Source: Aquilaria yunnanensis (Eukaryota; Streptophyta; Magnoliopsida; Malvales; Thymelaeaceae). Taken from it: DNA of 64,000 nucleotides. A program made the translations under genes and the position numbers. Shown piece after piece: positions 58,210 through 64,000 of the stretch; the first letter of the stretch is position 1, and every line of letters starts with the position of its first letter. The notes beneath the pieces are model-generated. The model searched no databases. It saw nothing but the letters and a program-made list of their open reading frames with translations, and was not told the origin of the DNA. The stretch spans positions 33,391,001-33,455,000 of the forward strand of contig CM077594.1 in NCBI GenBank assembly GCA_039654915.1, written 5' to 3'.

Positions 58210-60175
58210 TCAAAATAAAAACTTTCAAGTTTGGACATAAAGCAAAAATATCAAGACTCAAAAGTTTGTGTAATGCATGTGTCATGACAAAAAGATACTT
58301 GCTGGAAATTAAAGATTGACACAGAAAAATGGGCTGAATATAAATGGGAAACAAAGAAATATGTAATGCATGGGTAACAACCAATTTATGCATGAAAAAT
58401 TCCAAAGAAGTAGCTTTAACTTGAGACAAAACAAACCAATGTGACATGGATGCAAAGCAAACAAAATAAAAAACCAAAGACACCAAAACAGATTTTTCTT
58501 TAGAGAAACTCAAGCAATTCCAAAGATGACTTGACAAAACCAGAGAATTAGAGGCTTTAAAACCATATTTTGTCAAAGTTTCATTCTTACTACCTTCTCT
58601 TAATCTAGTTTCATGAAAACCATTTGTCAAAATAACATTGCAAGCAAACACACATTCTTTGAGATTTTCATGCAAAACCACATCATATCTAATTGTAAGG
58701 AAGAAATACATTACAGTGGTTGGACTTAGTCTCCAAGTATCTTCCTTTGGAACCACAAAATTTTCACCTTTGCACTCAATGACTTCGATTGGAGTTGCAT
58801 TAATTTCATCCCCTTGAAACATAGGAAAAGAAACAATGTTAGGCAAACTTTTGCATATGAAATCACTTGGACTCACCTCAAATTGTTCCTTCTCAACCTC
58901 CTTTGTTGTTTTAATGCATGGGACATGGCTTGGAATATTAGGAACACCAACTTCTTGGATGGGCAGCAACTCACTTGATTCTTGTAGTTCATCGCCACTT
59001 AATTCCTGAAAAGAAGACAACACAACACTAGAAGAAGACTCCATTATGTTAGATGAAAGTATGGCTTCTCTGTAGGTCTTTCTCTCTTCACTCGGCTTGG
59101 GTTCATTGCACTCTTGTCATCTCTCAACTTCGCACTCAATTTCTTCTCTCGGGAACTCTCTACTCTTCTTCCCCTCATGTTCACTCTTCTCACTTAATCT
59201 CTCGGTTGTTCTCTCAACTTTCCCCTCATCACTCTTGCCCTCAACTTTCCCCTCATTTACTTTTCTCTCAGCCTTACTTTGAAATTTTCTTGGATCCTCA
59301 AAGACTTGTTGTGGTGAAAGTGGTACAAGCATGATTGACTTTTCTTGTTGAGATTGAGACAAGTCTCCTTTTGTGATCTCCATGTTTGGCTTGGGTACTT
59401 CTCTTACATCTTTGCTCCATGCTCCTCTCCATGTGGAAATTCCTCCTTGACACATCTTGGATGCCTTGGACCTTTCGATGATTTTCTCAGCCTTGGTGGC
59501 ATAATAAAGCAAATCCTCCATGTTCAAATAAGGTGCCATTTCCACTTTGTTGGCAATCTCAGGATTGAGACCATTAATGAATCTAGCAATGGTGGTCTCC
59601 TCATCCTCCATGATGTTGGCTCGGGTCAAGGTTATCTCCAAGTCTTTATGGTAGTCCTCCACACTCCTTTGGCCTTGCACTAGCTTTTGAAGCTTTAAGC
59701 GTTGATCTCTATAGTAGGAGCTAGGCACAAATCTCCTCCTCATTAAGGCTTTAAGGGCTCTCCATGTGTGTATGGGCTCCTCCTCATTCCTTCTCCTAGA
59801 AATAACATCCTGATTCCACCATACAAGAGCATAATTAGTGAACTTTATGGTAGCCAATTTAACCTTATTTTCCTCGGAGTAATGATGGCAATCAAACACC
59901 ATCTCAATCTTTTGCTCCCACTCCCAATATGCATCGGGATCACTCCTCCCTTGGAAAGGTGGAATGGTAGGCTTGATGGAATTTAGGTTGTTATCCTCTC
60001 TTGGCTCACACCTCATTGGAAACCCATGGTCATGCCAAACTCTTTCTTCCTCCTCGGGTTCTTTTCTCCTTGGACCTCTCGTTGGCAACCTCAAATCAAT
60101 GTCCTCAATCCTCCCCATAAGTCTATTGAGAGTTTCTTGAAATTCTCTCATGGTTGGCTCCTCATTGTGTCTCAC
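58196..60175 (-). pseudogene. gag: gag-like ORF, array unit 6, with the same nonsense mutation as unit 3
   Basis: TGA at 59119-59117, exactly 5,898 bp from that of unit 3. Like unit 3 it keeps YLFVMTHA. No difference from unit 3 was noticed. This is the key marker of the three-unit higher-order repeat. Confidence 0.75.
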
Positions 60176-62141
60176 TCAAAATAAAAACTTTCAAGTTTGG
60201 ACATAAAGCAAAAATATCAAGACTCAAAAGTTTGTGTAATGCATGTGTCATGCCAAAAAGATACTTGCTGGAAATTAAAGATTGACACAGAAAAATGGGC
60301 TGAATATAAATGGGAAACAAAGAAATATGTAATGCATGGGTAACAACCAATTTATGCATGAAAAATTCCAAAGAAGTAGCTTTAACTTGAGACAAAACAA
60401 ACCAATGTGACATGGATGCAAAGCAAACAAAATAAAAAACCAAAGACACCAAAACAGATTTTTCTTTAGAGAAACTCAAGCAATTCCAAAGATGACTTGA
60501 CAAAACCAGAGAATTAGAGGCTTTAAAACCATATTTTGTCAAAGTTTCATTCTTACTACCTTCTCTTAATCTAGTTTCATGAAAACCAATTGTCAAAATA
60601 ACATTGCAAGCAAACACACATTCTTTGAGATTTTCATGCAAAACCACATCATATCTAATTGTAAAGAAGAAATACATTACAGTGGTTGGACTTAGTCTCC
60701 AAGTATCTTCCTTTGGAACCACAAAATTTTCACCTTTGCACTCAATGACTTCGATTGGAGTTGCATTAATTTCATCCCCTTGAAACATAGGAAAAGAAAC
60801 AATGTTAGGCAAACTTTTGCATATGAAATCACTTGGACTCACCTCAAATTGTTCCTTCTCAACCTCCTTTGTTGTTTTAATGCATGGGACATGGCTTGGA
60901 ATATTAGGAACACCAACTTCTTGGATGGGCAGCAACTCACTTGATTCTTGTAGTTCATCGCCACTTAATTCCTGAAAAGAAGACAACACAACACTAGAAG
61001 AAGACTCCATTATGTTAGATGAAAGTATGGCTTCTCTGTAGGTCTTTCTCTCTTCACTCGGCTTGGGTTCATTGCACTCTTGTCTTCTCTCAACTTCGCA
61101 CTCAATTTCTTCTCTCGGGAACTCTCTACTCTTCTTCCCCTCATGTTCACTCTTCTCACTTAATCTCTCGGTTGTTCTCTCAACTTTCCCCTCATCACTC
61201 TTGCCCTCAACTTTCCCCTCATTTACTTTTCTCTCAGCCTTACTTTGAAATTTTCTTGGATCCTCAAAGACTTGTTGTGGTGAAAGTGGTACAAGCATGA
61301 TTGACTTTTCTTGTTGAGATTGAGACAAGTCTCCTTTTGTGATCTCCATGTTTGGCTTGGGTACTTCTCTTACATCTTTGCTCCATGCTCCTCTCCATGT
61401 GGAAATTCCTCCTTGACACATCTTGGATGCCTTGGACCTTTCGATGATTTTCTCAGCCTTGGTGGCATAATAAAGCAAATCCTCCATGTTCAAATAAGGT
61501 GCCATTTCCACTTTGTTGGCAATCTCAGGATTGAGACCATTAATGAATCTAGCAATGGTGGTCTCCTCATCCTCCATGATGTTGGCTCGGGTCAAGGTTA
61601 TCTCCAAGTCTTTATGGTAGTCCTCCACACTCCTTTGGCCTTGCACTAGCTTTTGAAGCTTTAAGCGTTGATCTCTATAGTAGGAGCTAGGCACAAATCT
61701 CCTCCTCATTAAGGCTTTAAGGGCTCTCCATGTGTGTATGGGCTCCTCCTCATTCCTTCTCCTAGAAATAACATCCTGATTCCACCATACAAGAGCATAA
61801 TTAGTGAACTTTATGGTAGCCAATTTAACCTTATTTTCCTCGGAGTAATGATGGCAATCAAACACCATCTCAATCTTTTGCTCCCACTCCCAATATGCAT
61901 CGGGATCACTCCTCCCTTGGAAAGGTGGAATGGTAGGCTTGATGGAATTTAGGTTGTTATCCTCTCTTGGCTCACACCTCATTGGAAACCCATGGTCATG
62001 CCAAACTCTTTCTTCCTCCTCGGGTTCTTTTCTCCTTGGACCTCTCGTTGGCAACCTCAAATCAATGTCCTCAATCCTCCGCATAAGTCTATTGAGAGTT
62101 TCTTGAAATTCTCTCATGGTTGGCTCCTCATTGTGTCTCAC
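60162..62141 (-). CDS. gag: gag-like ORF, array unit 7
   Basis: It is open throughout, with the three changes of unit 4 plus a private one at 62081 (RLMRRIED for RLMGRIED). The private change must be later than the duplication of the three-unit block. Confidence 0.6.
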   Translation of the reverse strand: MRHNEEPTMREFQETLNRLMRRIEDIDLRLPTRGPRRKEPEEEERVWHDHGFPMRCEPREDNNLNSIKPTIPPFQGRSDPDAYWEWEQKIEMVFDCHHYSEENKVKLATIKFTNYALVWWNQDVISRRRNEEEPIHTWRALKALMRRRFVPSSYYRDQRLKLQKLVQGQRSVEDYHKDLEITLTRANIMEDEETTIARFINGLNPEIANKVEMAPYLNMEDLLYYATKAEKIIERSKASKMCQGGISTWRGAWSKDVREVPKPNMEITKGDLSQSQQEKSIMLVPLSPQQVFEDPRKFQSKAERKVNEGKVEGKSDEGKVERTTERLSEKSEHEGKKSREFPREEIECEVERRQECNEPKPSEERKTYREAILSSNIMESSSSVVLSSFQELSGDELQESSELLPIQEVGVPNIPSHVPCIKTTKEVEKEQFEVSPSDFICKSLPNIVSFPMFQGDEINATPIEVIECKGENFVVPKEDTWRLSPTTVMYFFFTIRYDVVLHENLKECVFACNVILTIGFHETRLREGSKNETLTKYGFKASNSLVLSSHLWNCLSFSKEKSVLVSLVFYFVCFASMSHWFVLSQVKATSLEFFMHKLVVTHALHISLFPIYIQPIFLCQSLISSKYLFGMTHALHKLLSLDIFALCPNLKVFILSETQ

Positions 62142-64000
62142 TCAAAATAAAAACTTTCAAGTTTGGACATAAAGCAAAAATATCAAGACTCAAAAGTTTG
62201 TGTAATGCATGTGTCATGCCAAAAAGATACTTGCTGGAAATTAAAGATTGACACAGAAAAATGGGCTGAATATAAATGGGAAACAAAGAAATATGTAATG
62301 CATGGGTAACAACCAATTTATGCATGAAAAATTCCAAAGAAGTAGCTTTAACTTGAGACAAAACAAACCAATGTGACATGGATGCAAAGCAAACAAAATA
62401 AAAAACCAAAGACACCAAAACAGATTTTTCTTTAGAGAAACTCAAGCAATTCCAAAGATGACTTGACAAAACCAGAGAATTAGAGGCTTTAAAACCATAT
62501 TTTGTCAAAGTTTCATTCTTACTACCTTCTCTTAATCTAGTTTCATGAAAACCATTTGTCAAAATAACATTGCAAGCAAACACACATTCTTTGAGATTTT
62601 CATGCAAAACCACATCATATCTAATTGTAAGGAAGAAATACATTACAGTGGTTGGACTTAGTCTCCAAGTATCTTCCTTTGGAACCACAAAATTTTCACC
62701 TTTGCACTCAATGACTTCGATTGGAGTTGCATTAATTTCATCCCCTTGAAACATAGGAAAAGAAACAATGTTAGGCAAACTTTTGCATATGAAATCACTT
62801 GGACTCACCTCAAATTGTTCCTTCTCAACCTCCTTTGTTGTTTTAATGCATGGGACATGGCTTGGAATATTAGGAACACCAACTTCTTGGATGGGCAGCA
62901 ACTCACTTGATTCTTGTAGTTCATCGCCACTTAATTCCTGAAAAGAAGACAACACAACACTAGAAGAAGACTCCATTATGTTAGATGAAAGTATGGCTTC
63001 TCTGTAGGTCTTTCTCTCTTCACTCGGCTTGGGTTCATTGCACTCTTGTCTTCTCTCAACTTCGCACTCAATTTCTTCTCTCGGGAACTCTCTACTCTTC
63101 TTCCCCTCATGTTCACTCTTCTCACTTAATCTCTCGGTTGTTCTCTCAACTTTCCCCTCATCACTCTTGCCCTCAACTTTCCCCTCATTTACTTTTCTCT
63201 CAGCCTTACTTTGAAATTTTCTTGGATCCTCAAAGACTTGTTGTGGTGAAAGTGGTACAAGCATGATTGACTTTTCTTGTTGAGATTGAGACAAGTCTCC
63301 TTTTGTGATCTCCATGTTTGGCTTGGGTACTTCTCTTACATCTTTGCTCCATGCTCCTCTCCATGTGGAAATTCCTCCTTGACACATCTTGGATGCCTTG
63401 GACCTTTCGATGATTTTCTCAGCCTTGGTGGCATAATAAAGCAAATCCTCCATGTTCAAATAAGGTGCCATTTCCACTTTGTTGGCAATCTCAGGATTGA
63501 GACCATTAATGAATCTAGCAATGGTGGTCTCCTCATCCTCCATGATGTTGGCTCGGGTCAAGGTTATCTCCAAGTCTTTATGGTAGTCCTCCACACTCCT
63601 TTGGCCTTGCACTAGCTTTTGAAGCTTTAAGCGTTGATCTCTATAGTAGGAGCTAGGCACAAATCTCCTCCTCATTAAGGCTTTAAGGGCTCTCCATGTG
63701 TGTATGGGCTCCTCCTCATTCCTTCTCCTAGAAATAACATCCTGATTCCACCATACAAGAGCATAATTAGTGAACTTTATGGTAGCCAATTTAACCTTAT
63801 TTTCCTCGGAGTAATGATGGCAATCAAACACCATCTCAATCTTTTGCTCCCACTCCCAATATGCATCGGGATCACTCCTCCCTTGGAAAGGTGGAATGGT
63901 AGGCTTGATGGAATTTAGGTTGTTATCCTCTCTTGGCTCACACCTCATTGGAAACCCATGGTCATGCCAAACTCTTTCTTCCTCCTCGGGTTCTTTTCTC
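62128..64000 (-). CDS. gag: gag-like ORF, array unit 8, N-terminus outside the window
   Basis: It is open from the window edge to the junction stop at 62128. It carries YLFGMTHA, FFLTIRYD and ILTNGFHE, the combination of unit 5. About 108 bp of the unit, with the N-terminal codons, lie beyond 64000. Confidence 0.6.
   Translation of the reverse strand, partial: RKEPEEEERVWHDHGFPMRCEPREDNNLNSIKPTIPPFQGRSDPDAYWEWEQKIEMVFDCHHYSEENKVKLATIKFTNYALVWWNQDVISRRRNEEEPIHTWRALKALMRRRFVPSSYYRDQRLKLQKLVQGQRSVEDYHKDLEITLTRANIMEDEETTIARFINGLNPEIANKVEMAPYLNMEDLLYYATKAEKIIERSKASKMCQGGISTWRGAWSKDVREVPKPNMEITKGDLSQSQQEKSIMLVPLSPQQVFEDPRKFQSKAERKVNEGKVEGKSDEGKVERTTERLSEKSEHEGKKSREFPREEIECEVERRQECNEPKPSEERKTYREAILSSNIMESSSSVVLSSFQELSGDELQESSELLPIQEVGVPNIPSHVPCIKTTKEVEKEQFEVSPSDFICKSLPNIVSFPMFQGDEINATPIEVIECKGENFVVPKEDTWRLSPTTVMYFFLTIRYDVVLHENLKECVFACNVILTNGFHETRLREGSKNETLTKYGFKASNSLVLSSHLWNCLSFSKEKSVLVSLVFYFVCFASMSHWFVLSQVKATSLEFFMHKLVVTHALHISLFPIYIQPIFLCQSLISSKYLFGMTHALHKLLSLDIFALCPNLKVFILSETQ

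Larger units (their letters stand above)
46689..64000 (-). mobile_element. gag-only (non-autonomous) LTR retrotransposon with an internally amplified gag, 3' part
   Basis: Read on the minus strand: tandem gag units, one long ORF, polypurine tract (47725-47710), 3' LTR (47709-46689), and CTAGG as the probable target duplication. The 5' LTR and primer site must lie right of the window, beyond the array. No protease, RT, RNase H or integrase motif is seen. The ORF joins a Ty3/gypsy gag to a segment I do not recognise and then to a short tail (GFDSRTNPSKEGG) like the C-terminal end of many plant gypsy polyproteins. This layout fits the non-autonomous gag-carrying type (TR-GAG-like), mobilised in trans. 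Its size without repeats would be about 5-6 kb if the 5' part is ordinary; that is a guess. Confidence 0.78.
48381..64000 (-). repeat. tandem array of a 1,966-bp gag segment, 7 full units and 1 partial
   Basis: Units: 48381-50346, 50347-52312, 52313-54278, 54279-56244, 56245-58210, 58211-60176, 60177-62142 and 62143-64000 (1,858 bp, cut by the window edge). Every period is exactly 1,966 bp. I noticed only about nine variable positions in the whole array. Shared variants recur at a three-unit spacing: a stop in units 3 and 6, two linked changes in units 4 and 7, and a T-to-G codon change in 4, 5, 7 and 8. Junctions fall at CAAAATA, which is also present at the left border (48381), suggesting microhomology. 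The array continues to the right. Confidence 0.95.

Noticed and set aside
49223..63918. Recurrent + strand open frames of 61, 72, 93 and 112 codons in each array unit
   Set aside because: They are antisense shadows of the gag ORF. They repeat only because the unit repeats, and they show no domain.
48381..64000. CRISPR-like array
   Set aside because: The repeat is 1,966 bp, coding and without spacers; the context is a plant retrotransposon.
1..64000. tRNA or rRNA genes
   Set aside because: No cloverleaf with conserved A and B boxes and no rRNA-like blocks were seen; the tRNA-Met-like words at 18139 and 22869 are primer sites.

Overview
This window looks like nuclear heterochromatin from a flowering plant. 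I could not find a host gene, tRNA or rRNA. Nearly all recognisable sequence belongs to Ty3/gypsy LTR retrotransposons: tRNA-iMet-type primer sites, a dual RNase H Tat polyprotein, chromovirus-type reverse transcriptases, and LTRs with TG...CA ends and 5-bp target duplications. I do not name a species.

Region 1 (1-9918) is the right-hand part of a decayed Tat-lineage element on the + strand. It holds gag, protease, RT, RNase H, a second (archaeal-type) RNase H and integrase, then an antisense accessory gene (8298-5811) with its own TATA box and candidate introns, then a 3' LTR (9054-9918). This element sits inside a minus-strand LTR of a second family, of which 83 bp remain (9919-10001). Region 2 (10002-17683) is AT-rich, non-coding and old; parts at 10.4-10.8 kb and 15.2-15.6 kb are inverted relatives of each other.

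Region 3 (17684-40657) is a nested stack of a Tekay/Del-like chromovirus family with LTRs of about 2.45 kb (TGTTACC...GGTAACA). Element 1 (truncated 5' LTR at 17684, 3' end at 40657) is split in its RT by complete element 2 (20422-29614). The 3' LTR of element 1 is split again by two minus-strand solo LTRs of the same family (A, 32777-36123; B, 36494-38985). Solo LTR A is itself split by a Tat-type solo LTR (33688-34580). The target duplications can be read at every one of these joins, so the order of insertion can be reconstructed. Region 4 (40658-46683) is unrecognised AT-rich DNA carrying a divergent solo LTR of the same family (42140-44572).

Region 5 (46684-64000) is the most unusual part. 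It is the 3' end of a minus-strand gag-only LTR retrotransposon (LTR 46689-47709, 938-codon ORF) in which a 1,966-bp segment of the gag ORF is tandemly repeated. Seven full units and one partial unit are visible, running off the right edge. The units are nearly identical, and their few shared variants recur every third unit, which indicates a 5,898-bp higher-order repeat. I read this as a young satellite array born inside a retrotransposon gene.

The genes do not form a cellular pathway. Each gag/pol set once served its own element's replication, and almost all are broken by stops, frameshifts, deletions or nested insertions. The exception is the gag-like ORF of region 5, which is still open in most units.
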